Positions 10,441 through 22,464 of a DNA stretch of 64,000 nucleotides are shown in pieces. Below the pieces are notes generated by a model. That model did no database searches. It worked only from the letters and a program-made list of their open reading frames with translations, and was not told where the DNA came from. Source of the DNA: Lepidodermella squamata (lineage: Eukaryota; Gastrotricha); contig JBLDXI010000023.1 in the NCBI GenBank assembly GCA_047495785.1, forward strand, positions 620,001 through 684,000. The letters are read 5' to 3'. How positions within the stretch are numbered: position 1 is the first letter of the stretch; each line of letters begins with the position of its first letter. The translations under genes and the position numbers were made by a program.

Positions 10441-10689
10441 ATTTTACTTTTTTATGGGAGTGCTTCGAAACCATTTGGTCTGGTGTGAGCACCATTATTT
10501 GTTGCGTCATACTTTCTTTGAAGCTTTTTACTTTGTAGGGGACCCGTCGATACTCCTTGTCGTTACTAGTTTCGCGACCGATAGGGCAGCGGAACTGGTA
10601 ACGGAACTGGGAACGCATAAGTTTGGCTGTTACGGTGTTTTTTCAGACAACGAAGCGACAGAGACCGTCGGTGATTGATTCCAGATTGA

Positions 10690-10975
10690 CAAAAAGCTAC
10701 GGGAGATACCTTCAGCCTTGAGCTAGTAGTGGATAATTATTACTGCATCTTCATCCCAGCCGTAGCCGCAGCTGTCAACGCCAGAAATGTATCAATTGAC
10801 GTGTTAAAGTTGCTTCCTGAAAATAACGATGATCCTGATGCGAATCACCCAAAAACATCCAAATGAGCCACTGGGCTGACATTGATTTAGAAACTTCCCG
10901 AGCAACCGCATTGCTGAGAGCTGCACGAAAATCGTTGGGACACGTTAAATTACTCATGGCGAAAGTCCACTTTGA
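10690..10975 (+). pseudogene. Decayed internal exon of an ankyrin gene
   Basis: Aligns with copy A from about 2028 to 2340. Shared pieces include CTACGGGAGATACC versus CTACGGGAAATGC, AGTGGATAATTATTACTGCATC versus the GATCACTACGTCATC region, CGCATTGCTGAGAGCTGCA, and TTGGGACACGTTAAATTACTCATGGCGAA. Indels and in-frame stops break the reading frame, for example a stop at AAATGAGCC near 10861. No signal peptide or other exon lies near it. Confidence 0.85.
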
Positions 10976-11787
10976 GGCGACGAAATGTTTGAGTTCGAGC
11001 AGCGCCTTTTTCGGTGGGTCGGGTGATGGTCACTCTCCAGAAGAGAGAGGCCGCAGTCTGGTAAGAATTTGGATTTCATGGTCGCCAAGGGATAGATGCT
11101 GAGAATCCCTGGCGATAAGGATCATCAAAATCTAAATCTCATCGCAAAAAAATCCAGCTAATATGTGACATCTATTTATGAAAAATGAAGGCGCCTAGCA
11201 TCCCGACTATTTCGAAGTCTAGTCCATGTCGAGCGATTTTCAAGTCATCACCCCAGAAAACCCCGGCTTTCCTGACATTTCGATTTACAAGAAACAAACT
11301 GTCTCAGTGTCGATGCTGCAAAAGTGGCGTTACCCGGCGATAAAATAACATTTTCGAATGAAATTGTAAAGAAACGAGATAATAAAAGCATTCACACCGT
11401 TTTTATTGTCCTTTCACAGGAAAAATCTTTTTTTATATCAAAAATTGTTTTGATCCGTTATCAAGAAAAAAGCAGGTCACAAAGTTACGGCCTAACTTGC
11501 CCGCATGAAAGTGCAAGACGCAACAGGCAAGTGTCAAAAAGTTGAGTTTAAGAAAGAAAGAAGTGAAATAATGTAATAATAACCTTATAAATGGCCCCGC
11601 AAAAAGTCATGCTGCGCACTTTTGAGCACGCCGGGGCCGCAAGCTACCACAAAAACATCAACGCATCATCATCACCTTCATCGAACCGAGTCATCGGTTC
11701 GTTACAGCTGTTGTGCCTGTAGCACATGCAAATTTTTCAATACAATGTATTGCATCATCTTGAAATAAAATTGGCATTCGTTTAAAT
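10976..11787. other. Intergenic, no gene seen
   Basis: Runs from the ankyrin relic to the 3' end of glutaminase. It includes the presumed glutaminase 3' UTR. No repeat or RNA recognised. Confidence 0.35.
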
Positions 11788-14435
11788 TCACTTTACGCGA
11801 GACGGAGCTCGATGAGGCAGCGGTACTGTGTAAACATCAGCACTGTGGTTCCGCGACAACGGCCGTTTGCCAGCCGATTTCACTATCATCGCAGGCTTCG
11901 GCGAGCCACCAATCAGCGACTTCCTGGAATCGGCCAGGCTGGCCAGGGACGGGGAAGATTTGCGGCGGCCTGCTCCGTCAATAATGCTGGAAAACCCATC
12001 TTGACCCACCGCAGATTCGCTATCAATCGGCTGATCAGGCACCTCTTGGGTTGGCGGCATTTCCCCATTCCGAATCGCGTGCTCCGTTATGAGGCGTTCG
12101 ATTTCTGTATGCTTAGCTTTTTGGGCATCGCTTAAGGGAGTGTTTCCCCACCGGTCAAGGGGCAGTGCTTTGACGTGGCATTTTTGCAACAGGAATCGAA
12201 CGACCTCAATGTGACCCTCGGCTGCGGCTAAGTGCAACGCGGTTCGGCCATCATAGCCCCTGCCGTCCATTTTGCAGCCGTCCCAAGCATGGCGAGTCAC
12301 AGACATGATGTCACCAATCGCTAATTTTGAAAGATAAGATTAGCCATAAATTCTCAACTTAACAATTCTTCAAATCAAAATTTGGAAATAATTCTGGAAT
12401 TGCATGAATATTTCCAATTTTACTAAATAAATGGATTCCAAGCTTGGTAAAATCTTACAAGCACTGTGAATGAGGTCGAGAACTTCGTTGATAGCTTTAT
12501 GAGATCGTTTCTGCCTTGGATCTCGCTTTTGCATCACCCGTCGCATGCTGTCCAAGTGGTGAAGGTGGAACTCCTTGAGGAGTAGCTCGCAGAACTGAAC
12601 CCCTCGTTGGCTGTTGCCTAGCGTATCAAGCCGTGGCGAGTAGATGCAGATGCCAGCAACATTCGGAATCACAAGCAAAAGAGCTTTAAAGGAATACGAT
12701 TGTAAAATAAGATTCAAGACTTAAAATACTACTTACCACCAGATACGCCAGATTTAGCGGGCAGACCAACTCTCAGAGCGAAATGCCCTGAGTACGTGTA
12801 GAGACCTATAAGTAAACAAGCAATAGTCCAAGTTTGTCCGTATTGCATTTGATGACAATCCTTACCACACGTTTGCATTTGGCTTAAGGTATGGCAGATG
12901 TGGCTTTCCTCAAAAACTAGAACAAAAGAGGTTAGTAATAGATTGGCGCTATTGATTTAAAGCTTACTCGTATCATTTGTGATAGGACAGACTCCACCGT
13001 TCGCCAGAGTAGCTGCTATCACACTACCAGAGTCGCAGTTAATCTCAATAGAACATTGCTATAACGAGCCAATATTAGCTTAGCATCTCAAATTAAGGAA
13101 AAATTCTTACTTCGAAGTAAAAGTCCAGAACATCTTGAACTTTCGCCTCTTTTGGGAAGCATTTATTCTCTCGAAGGTAGTACGCTAAAGCCATGTTTCG
13201 ATCGGCCGTTTCTTTCTCGGATTGATACACTGCGCTGTTGAACCCAACGAATTCTCCTCCACTCATTCGCCTGAGGTACTTGTTGACCTAAAACAATCCG
13301 GGATTTCTAAAAAGCCTGACGATAGAACTTCTAAACTTACGAATTGTAACCGTTCAGTAAGATTCAGTTCAGGTTTGAGCAATGAAGAAATTACTAGGGC
13401 GCCAGCGTTAACCATCGGATTGTGAGGCCTGCCGTGTTGATCTAACGCCAACGCGTTGAAGTGAAGACCGCTTTGCTCCGCCCCGACGAATTGGTGCACA
13501 ACATCGTGGCCGAGCTCTTGCATGGCAATGGCGTAAGCAAGAGGCTTCACGCAACTCTGAAGGCAAAAGGCGACGTCTGAATCGCCGACCGAGAACCGCT
13601 GGCCGTCGACTGTACACACGGAGACGGCCCACAGGTCTGGGTTGACCTTAGCGAGTTGCGGGATGTAGTTGACCACTTCGCCTTCGTTATTGCCGCGGCA
13701 TTCGTGGTACAGCGCCTCGACAACCGTGGCGAATTCACGGAATTGAGGTATGATGAAATCACGTTTGATAGCTCTTTCGACTAGGTGAGAACTCTCCGCT
13801 ACAACCCTGCAAAAAGATAGCAACGATTTTTTAATGTTGTCTTTTAAATTCTCGGAAAATCCCTAAAAATATAGCAAAGATGAAAGATGAATGATGAAAC
13901 TAGAACATTGGGATCTCAATTTAAACTGGAAGGAAAATGGTTACTTTTTGAAGGTTTGCAGGTCGAGATCTGACGAAAGGCTATCGTCTGACGTACTGGA
14001 CCCCGGCATGAGTTCTTTGATGGCGTCCTCCAGCCGGGGATCCGTCCACCGGATTCCAGCCTCTGAGACCCGTAGCAGCATATCCGATTTCTTGATGTGC
14101 CCATTCTCGTCCGCAATTAATTTGAATAGCTCATCGAGTGACATGACGCTTTCAGGCGCGTGGTGATGCTTCCGCAGCTTCTCAGCGTACAAGGATTGAT
14201 TTCCAACAGTGAGCAAACGATTCCGCATCTGAGGCGTCCAATCCTTGTGGCCCTGTTTAGGGCTTTTCGTTAGCATGTCATAATGGTGCTTCCAATGGTC
14301 TCCGTCCTTTGGCGCGAATGGGTCGACTTTTGGCACTTGAAGACCATTCGGGCGCTTTGTATAGGTTTTCTGGGGGAAAGAATCTGATATCTGCATATCG
14401 TCATTCTTGCCCTGTTTACATTGATTTGCTCCCAT
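11788..14435 (-). CDS. GLS: Glutaminase (kidney-type) with C-terminal ankyrin repeats
   Basis: Hydrolyses glutamine to glutamate and ammonia, in animals usually in mitochondria. Eight coding exons: 14435-13945, 13806-13341, 13287-13111, 13058-12968, 12916-12866, 12805-12737, 12683-12459, 12320-11788. They sum to 2103 nt, 700 residues. The serine-beta-lactamase-like core keeps the catalytic pair S248-x-x-K251 in LQSCVKP, Y211 in [37 protein letters not shown] and a [11 protein letters not shown] block. An EF-hand-like helical region precedes it ([16 protein letters not shown]). Two ankyrin repeats follow ([18 protein letters not shown] and [12 protein letters not shown]), then a serine-rich tail. 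The ATG at 14435 starts MGANQCKQ, which is not an obvious mitochondrial presequence; an alternative first exon upstream is possible. All motifs seem intact. Confidence 0.95.
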
Positions 14436-16201
14436 TTTCGATTAAGAAAAATGGGTAGTCAAATCAAGAATAAATATATAAGAATTAAGCTTTTTTCAGT
14501 ATCACAGCCTATAACAATAATGGAATAAAATCAGATTTCAAGACAGAAACATGGAGGCATCTCGTTCAAATTTGGGAATGCTCTCATACACCAGTTGCTA
14601 CAGGAAGAAGTTTTAGGTATGGCGTATTTTTTCTGAGAGGCGGCTTGTTTTTTCTCCACCTGAGGCGCGTTGAATGCGTGATCATGTTTATCCAAGGCTG
14701 CGTTGCGTGCGAACAGAGGTGCGCGCTGTTTAACAATTAATCAAAGCGCGGTGATCGCTATAGGCGATGCGGAAATCTGTGCAAATACGAGCCAAGTGGG
14801 CCTCCTCGCCATTAATTAAAAGAAAATGCCGCTCGATTGATTTTTCTAGAGTATCACTCAAACATAGAAATATGTATGTCTAAGAATTTTGTCCATCCAT
14901 GGTCTAATAATTCGCTAAAATTTGTTCTCCGTTTTTGGATGGTTTGCAAAATAATTAGGTGAAGCATTTTGCGTGGTTAAATTGGCTGTAACTGGGTCTC
15001 GTCAACAGGGCGCTTAGTTACGGCCAAAATTGGTCAATATCGCAAAAACTGGGGTACAGGATAGGACAAATCAAGAAGAGCCCCACTGATAACACGATGT
15101 GCTCGAGTCTCAGGGAAATCCGCCTAAAGTTTTCGGTTTGACGAAAGATTATCAACAGACCAATAACTGAAACGAAGGCATAAGAGTAACGGTAAAGAAG
15201 AAGAATACAGTCTGAAATGGCGATAGAGTTCTTCAACATGACATCATATAGCAAACGACAAGAGGAGCTTCGCAAGTACATCTGCTAGCCACGGGGTTAT
15301 TGGCGAATGTCTGGATAGATATGCAAATCCCAACATTAAGAGAATCAAGAACTAACTGGCCAAATCTCGAGAGGTGATAACTTGGTTGCTTGGCGGCAGA
15401 TTCGATCGGGGTCTTAGAAGAGCGTCTGCCACGCGCTAGCCTTAAAATTCGGCTTTTTGCTCAAATTTTGCCAAAATTGGAATTATCAAGTTCAGCTTCC
15501 ATTTTAAACTCCAAAATATGTAGTTATTTTAAAATTCATCAAAAAATAACTGAGGCTAGCGGCTAGCTTATATTTAATTTAAAACAAAACGACATTTTAT
15601 GAATCGAGTTACGAATTGAAAAAAACGTTGGTCGGCAAATCGGGGGCAAAAATCGCGTTCCATGCCCTTCGGCAGATATGAATGAGATCGTGTAAACGAA
15701 GCGGAGGTGTCGTTGGCTTGTGCAAACTCATTTACCAGTCACTGATTGCCGACGGCTCCTCTGCGTCAGAGTTCAATCGGGTTCGCTCAAATATTTATTA
15801 TAAAATTAATGGTGTATCCCGTCGCCCCGGCGACCGACTAACTGTGATATGCATCTGCAAAAAATACTGATTCGATGAATAATTGAAAGGTTCTACCGAA
15901 TCATAGCTGGTGCGTCCTGCGTTGTTAGGCAACAAATTTAATCATGAGCGGATTGATGAGACGATGATCTCAACCCATTTATTATTCAGCAGCTTTGTTT
16001 ATAAAACGGTCATTCAGTTTCGAACCGCTATTGGGAATACTCACGTGAGATGGCGCTTCCAAAATAAACCGCAAGTGGGAATTATTCAATGAGAGCTGTT
16101 ATGTCGATATTAGACGGATGTTTTACCCTAGGCCGATACATTTCTTATAGCTACCATAAAATAAGACAGAGTATAATGCAATGATAAGAAGTAAACATTT
16201 T
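14436..16201. other. Intergenic, no gene seen
   Basis: Holds the glutaminase promoter side and the 3' flank of ankyrin copy B. A minus-strand open frame of 87 codons near 15018-15281 has hydrophobic stretches, but no start context, domain or splice partners. Nothing else recognised. Confidence 0.35.
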
Positions 16202-19200
16202 TCAGTAGTCATAATCCGGAGTTGTGTATGGCTCGTTGAATGGCTCCGGGGTCGATAACGTCACGTAGTTTGGCACAGGTCTGGACGTTACGCCCCTCAG
16301 CGTCACCAAAGCGATCGCAGCATTCTTATTTCCGTAGAGCAACGCCAGATCCAACGGAGTTAAGCCATCGTCGCTTCTCGCATTGATATCCGCTCCAGCT
16401 TCGAACATCGAAGCAATGTTGTAAGGCTCAGCTTGACTCACTTGCAAAGCTAAAGCAGTGTCGCCATATCGTAGTTTTCGATTGATGTCGTATCCTTTTG
16501 ACACGAGAAATTTTGCGAAATCGCCCAATACGTTGAATTGATTAACAAGGGCCAGACACGTTACATTTTCGTAATTCTGCAATATAACCGGAAATTATGA
16601 CTGCAATTAGAATTTTGCAAGAAAAACCGACGATGAGAGGAAGTTGAGGGCGCAAAGTTGAGAAAACGGGAAATTTCAACTATAATCGTTTTGCTTTAAG
16701 CCGGTTAAGCGACATACGACATACATTAGGTCGGCCTAATGTAGTCAGCTTTAATGTGAGCCGGAATGGTCCGGTTGAAATGTTGAACTTTTCTGCGTAA
16801 AATGTATTCAAGAGCAATAACACTACACAGAATAATTCGAAACAGGAGCCTTAGGTTTGGGTTTTAGGTTACGTAATATCATTAGCGTCGTATTAGTTCC
16901 TACAGCAGCCCGGGCTATCAAAATTTCAATATAATATCAAAATTTTAAACAATTAATTTGTGCTGAATATTTCATCTTTAAGGTTTCGATCTGACTTGAA
17001 AACTAAACCCCGGGCTTCAATTTGGAATGGGAGATTATTAGTGATAAGGCCACTAGTGGAAAAAATCAGGTAGCTCGAATGAATCGTCATGCTGGGGTGA
17101 AATGCATGTAGCCTTCTGGTCTTCTTCTGTCTTCATCTTCTTCATTAGCGTGAAAGCGTTATGTTTTCTTAATCGCCAATAACGACCCTCGAACTGGCGT
17201 GATAAGAAGATGAACTTATAATTCTCCAAATTATAACTTAGCCAAATGCCTGAAAGCTAAATACCGTATTTGTTCCCATAGTAGCCCATTCAGTACTAAT
17301 CGCCCATTCCTAATAGTAGTCCAGGGTTGAGGGGTCAAGTCGGTTCGAAAACATCAAAAATGAACGATTCACCAAAAATTATTTTTTGAACTTTTCAAAA
17401 TTTCGAGGGTGTAATTTTAGTAGCCCGGGCTGCTATTGGAACAAATACAGTAATCCATCTGGAGCGTTATTTTTAGCGCCAACCATGGTAGCAGTTTGCA
17501 AAAACCTTGATACACTTCTCTCATATTGGAAAAGTTACATGTTTTGGAAGCTGTGAAAATATACCTGTGAATTGACATCGAATCCGTGTTGAGTGATCAA
17601 CAGTTTGGCAAGTGTGAACGGCGAGGGTTGGGTAATGCAAGCTAGCAAAAACGCGTTGTTGCCACGCAGGTCAACCGCATTTTTGTCAGCACCACGCTGC
17701 AGCAAATAATTTGCAATTTCGCCATGCTTTTTGTACGCAGCCAACAAAAGCGGCGTTAAGCCGTTAGATTCACGCGCTTCCAAGCTCATGTTCATTTTTT
17801 CCACACAAAACTTCAGCAAATTAAAGTAACGCTTTTCCACTGCTACATGCAGTAGGTTGTAGCCCATTGAAAACCAGTCATTCGATGGAACGGTAGGATC
17901 GGCTCCTTTCGACCATAAATACTCGATAACTTGCATGCGATCTGGCGATTTCAGCCACTCTGCTGCATATGTTAACGGCGTTCGCCCCGATGAGCGCTCG
18001 CCACGGAATTGTTAGCCTCTTCCACAGCAAATTTGACAAACGGCAGTGCATTCGGAATAATATATTGGATTTCGGGTATTGGATATTGGATTTTACAAGC
18101 CTCAAATAATAAACCCTCTTTATCCTTCACAGCTCCATGCGCAATGAGAAATTTAACGTGTTCCAGCGATATTCGTGCGGCTCTCAGCAACTCAGTTGAT
18201 CCGGAAGTTGTTCTGAAATCAATATCAGCCCCATGGTCGATAAGAAGTTTCGCCATGTCCAGCCTGCCTTTGTCCAAAGCCATCATCAATGGCGTGAGAC
18301 CTGTTCTTGGGTGAATTGCGTCTGGATCGCCGTTGTTTTCAAGCAGCAACTTCAGCATGTCGATTGATTCATTTTCGGCTTTAACAGCTTCGGCTACGGC
18401 TGAAATGAGGACGTAGTAATAATCTTCTCGCTCCAAGCGGAAAGCATCTCCCGCAGCTAGTTTTTGGTCGATCATTCGCTTTACAGCACTCAAGTTTCCA
18501 GCTGTGATATAGCCAAGGAATTCCTAGGGAAAGTTTAAAAAAATGGGAATACATCGAAAGGTTCCAATATCACTTACGGAGTCAAGTTTTTCTTGCTTTG
18601 ATTGGTTAAGCGATGGCTGGGGTTGTAGCGTAACGCCAATTGCTGGCATTGCGTACAGCGTGAAATTCCACTGCTGGGTAGGATTTATTGTTTGACGAGG
18701 TATCGACGTTGCCCTGTGAATCCCTTGCCTAGAAGCGCCGCCCCGTCTTCGCAAATACGCCGCAATATCACGTGAGTTTGTAGACTCACCGGCAATATCA
18801 ATAGCTGTTCTGCCGTCGTAAGTTGTAGCGTTGAGATCGGCGCCATTTTCCAGCAGCAAATTGATCAATCTTGGCCGATCAGGGCGTGACCAAACGGCTA
18901 ACATGAGAGGCGTGAAGCCAGGACTTCCCGACTGGCTGTTGACGTCATATCCTTTCTTCAATAGGTATGTCATGATAGGAAGGAAACCCGGATCATGTAT
19001 AACCCCCCACGTGCGATTGATAAGGTAATCGAAACATCTCGCCCTATTTAGACTTTGAGAATTTATGTCTGCGCCAGCCTGTTCAACGGCGATTTCGATA
19101 AATGGAAGCGGGTTTGGGCCTGGCTTGTCGGGTATGACGATTTGGCAGGCAGCGAGTAGTATGTTTTCATTTAGGTTGTTTGTTGCGTTGGTATCTGCGC

Positions 19201-20638
19201 CTTTTTCGATGAGGTATCGAACCAAAGCAGTTGAGAGGCCGGTATTCGTAGCGAACAGCAGCGGCGTGTTGCCATCCTTGTCGCGAGCGTTGATGTCCAG
19301 CCGGTTGCCCTTGGATTCCACCAGCAACTTGACGAATGGAATCGGATCTGTTCAAAATTATTCATAATGAGCCCATTGGCGAAATTCAATCATGGCATAG
19401 AAGCAAATCAGGGGGTCCGAGGGCAAAACACAGTCGTAGTTTATAACTTTAACCTAGAAATTGTCCATAGCGTCAATGAATAACTCATGAGGGTTCTTAC
19501 ATGCGTCATAGCTGAGAACAATATTGACGCAAAAGTATCAACCAGCTTAAACCGGTTTTTCAACGATTAGTACCTAGCTCACGCTGCGTGAATACTTTTA
19601 CTTCAGCTTGGATTTTCCCCAAACCGAAAATGTTGGGAAACATTAGGCAAGAGATTTCCACTTAAATTAAGAAGGCAAGCCTGAACTGTACTAGAATATA
19701 AATTAACTGATACTCTACGATTTTCGGTTTCAATTTTTTATGGCTGACTAGTTAAGGAGTCTTTCCTATTACCCGGCTATTAAAGTTCACGAAACACTTT
19801 CAATTACAACGTCCAGTGGGAACTACAATAGCTGAAGGTTTAAGCCGTTGGGCTGGAAACTGAGCGAGATTGAGCGTTATAATTGCATATCTAGATATGG
19901 TAATTTTCTATACCTGTCGAAAAAATCGTACTGGCATGATGGAGAGCAGTTTTACCAAGCACATTCCTGGCGCTGAGATCGACGAGAGGCAACAAGTATC
20001 GCATAAGATTCAAATACTCAGGCGTAATATCACTGCCAAGGAACATTGTCACAAGAGCTGTATTGCCATAAGCATCTCGAGCAGTCGCGTTTGCTTTGAA
20101 TTTTTCAACGAGCAGTTTCGCTATATCAAGCCGACCCACGTAGGCCGCCCATAGAAGAGCAGTACGATTCGAGAAGCTATCTCCAGCATCATCGACTTTT
20201 GCACCCTTTTCTAGCAGGAGCGAAACCATGTCGTAGCTTGCATTTGAGCTCACGGCTTTGAGGAGGGCTGTAGTTTTATCCCCGTCATCAGCTGGCACTC
20301 TGGCGTTGATATCGACTATTCCTCTTGCGAGCAAGCGGCGAACAGTCGATAAATGCCCGTTTCCGACCACGCGAACAAAAGCCTGATTTTGCGGAGTAGA
20401 AAAAGTATTTTACTCGGTTGTTGGAAACTGATGGTCGGGTTTAAACAAATTTAGAGTTCCCACGTAGTTGTAGCCCTTTTTCAACCAAAGGGCTACAACC
20501 AAAAGTCAACCAAAAAAACCAGCTCTATGGGTAAAATCAAGAAGTGAAAAGATGTTGTCATACGCTGTTGATGTGATCCGAGCAAGCTGATCCAGCAACT
20601 AAGCAGAAGAAAGCCAGCGCAACTAGAAACTTCGCCAT
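16202..20638 (-). CDS. Secreted ankyrin-repeat protein, copy B, with a frameshift
   Basis: Inverted paralogue of copy A. Exons: 20638-20564 (signal peptide MAKFLVALAFFCLVAGSACS), 20382-19914, 19347-18578, 18523-17565 and 16576-16202. All junctions have GT-AG sites and matching phases (0, 1, 0, then phase 0 at the copy A position). Ankyrin motifs include DGNTPLLFATNTGLS, GFTPLMLAVW, GLTPLMMALDKG, GLTPLLLAAYK and DGLTPLDLALLYGN. In the fourth exon, near 17978-18000, four bases are missing relative to copy A. The frame shifts and a TAA follows at once. Downstream ankyrin coding resumes in another frame. The total of 2648 nt is two short of a multiple of three, as one net indel predicts. Either a recent pseudogene or an assembly or sequencing error. 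Function and partner are unknown. Confidence 0.75.
16887..17043. repeat. Degenerate relative of the 17264-17450 element
   Basis: CGTATTAGTTCCTACAGCAG followed by CCCGGGCT at 16887 matches the terminal repeat of the element at 17264-17450 (TGTATTTGTTCCAATAGCAG then CCCGGGC). A possible second end, CCCGGGCTTCAATTTGGAAT, lies near 17010. It sits in the same intron of ankyrin copy B, so two related insertions are likely. Confidence 0.4.
17264..17450. mobile_element. TA-flanked inverted-repeat element (MITE)
   Basis: Terminal inverted repeats: CCGTATTTGTTCCCATAGTAG at the left against CTGTATTTGTTCCAATAGCAG read inward from the right end. Both ends are flanked by TA (17262-17263 and 17451-17452), as left by Tc1/mariner-type insertion. 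It is 187 bp with no coding capacity and lies in the last intron of ankyrin copy B. Confidence 0.7.
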
Positions 20639-21030
20639 TTCATAAGTTGAATTTGGAAGCAAGTGAAACATCAAGCAGCACTGTAAGTACTTGGCCAGTG
20701 ATGCCACGTATGTGGCAAAAAGAAAGAAATCCCTTGAAGGAATCTCTGCATGCTTGTGTTAGCCAAGAATGCATCGGCGTCACGTGCTTACACATAAAAA
20801 ACACGACATTAGCCGCGTTTAAAATGGCTTTTATCTGTCGGTTTTTTTCTGCCGTGGGTGGCTAAGGGAGTCTATATTACGTTACTTTGACACAGAGCGG
20901 AAAGAAACCGCGGTTAAAAACCAACGAAAGCATCTAAAACAAAAGAAGCAAAAGAAGAAATTCTCAAAATTTGAAAAAATTTGAAAAAATTGAAAAAATT
21001 GCCGTAAGTAGCCTAAATCAAAGGTCGACA
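20639..21030. other. Upstream region of ankyrin copy B
   Basis: Presumed promoter of copy B. A short run of TTTGAAAAAA-type tandem repeats lies at 20966-21000. No TATA box or gene was recognised. Confidence 0.3.
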
Positions 21031-21208
21031 TCGTTAGCGGCGCGCCAAAACAACCACTTAGATGATTCATTCGATCGTACTTAAAGTCGCCGAACGTAAT
21101 GATGAAGTACGATAGGCCATTTGAGCACTGATTTTTTCTACTCTCGATCGTACTATGCATATAAAATCTATAAATAGTAAAGTGGTTGTTTTGGCGCGCC
21201 GCTAACGA
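21031..21208. mobile_element. Short element with perfect 29-bp inverted termini
   Basis: The 29 bases at 21031-21059, starting TCGTTAGCGGCGCGCC, are perfectly repeated in inverse orientation at 21180-21208. They bound a 178-bp segment without coding capacity. Its interior has a further GATCGTACT repeat (21073 and 21147). A CA dinucleotide flanks both ends. Perfect termini suggest recent activity or a young insertion. Confidence 0.75.
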
Positions 21209-21631
21209 CATGATTCGCCGGCACGACCAGCAGCTAAACAACAGCACAGGTATATGTGGCAATTGGCGGGGTTGCGGCGCGCTGACGAAAATCGCTGCGA
21301 AGCCGCGACAGGTATGGGCAATTTTTTGCAAAAAGGCTAACAGTATTCAGATAAAACCATAAACTAAGTAATATTGATGTGTTATTTTGCGCGCTGCCTG
21401 GCTGCCTTTTATTTCCGAGCAAGCATTGTGAGAAAGAGCTCAGTATTGAGCAACAATCGCGAGCTGATTGTTGTTACGCAACAGTGTGTGGCGCAACACT
21501 AAACCGCCACCTAAAAGCTGGTCACCCCGAATAATTATTATTTACCACAAAACATTTAAAAAATGACTGTAAATATAGCTATCGGCGCCCGGCATGAGTA
21601 AACTCAATTGGCAACTGACTTTACACACAAC

Positions 21632-22464
21632 CATAGATAAATAAATACAGTAGATCTGACACGCTAGTACATTTATGTGTGCCGAGATGACTCATCACGA
21701 TTTTTTGCTTTTTGGGTCGCGTGCCTGAAGAAATCACTTGATGAGGGTAATAATCTGTGTACGGCAAAAAGTGAGCAGCTATCAACTGAAAAAGGCTGCC
21801 TATTTTGAAATTGAAAAAACTCAAAGAGCGTCATAACCGATTTGCCTGATTTTTTGGCTGCTAACAGAGGAAGCTCTCGTCTACATGGTAGTATAAATTT
21901 TACGGGCGGCAACCTTTCCACTGATTGTTTGTGAATTTTCGAAAATACCTACTTTTACCATGTTTTTTATGCAATTTATGTCGAGGTCCCAGTGATGAAT
22001 CATTACTAAAAAGAGGTAAAATATTCTAAAATTACCATAAAAATTCCAGAAGTGATTGACCAAATGTGTATGCGATAATTTGGGGATAGAAACTATTTAG
22101 AATATTATGGAAACAAAAATAAATTATTTTGTTTGGGTTTTACTAGTCAAATTACCGCGAATTTTCCCTCCAAGCTGGTCAACTTGCCGGCTCTATAAAT
22201 TATATCAAAATAAAGCTGATCATCATTCCTGTCTCCATGAATTTTTTCAGGCAAATCGGTTATGACGCTCTTTGAGTTTTTTCAATTTCAAAATAGGCAG
22301 CCTTTTTCAGTTGATAGCTGCTCACTTTTTGCCGTACACAGATTATTACCCTCATCAAGTGATTTCTTCAGGCACGCGACCCAAAAAGCAAAAAATCGTG
22401 ATGAGTCATCTCGGCACACATAAATGTACTAGCGTGTCAGATCTACTGTATTTATTGATCTATG
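21632..22464. mobile_element. Foldback element with 218-bp inverted arms
   Basis: The arms at 21632-21849 and 22247-22464 are inverted copies of equal length and almost identical (one difference noticed near the outer end, CATAGATA versus CATAGATC). They enclose 397 bp of AT-rich spacer. The arms read as matching open frames of about 65 codons in mirror orientation, but the peptide has no recognised domain and is explained by the repeat. CACACA lies two bases outside the left arm and directly outside the right arm, a possible target duplication. Likely a foldback or MITE-type transposable element. Confidence 0.8.

Noticed and set aside
15018-15281. 87-codon minus-strand frame with hydrophobic segments
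   Set aside because: AT-rich intergenic DNA gives such frames by chance. No signal-peptide start, no splice partners, no homologue recognised.
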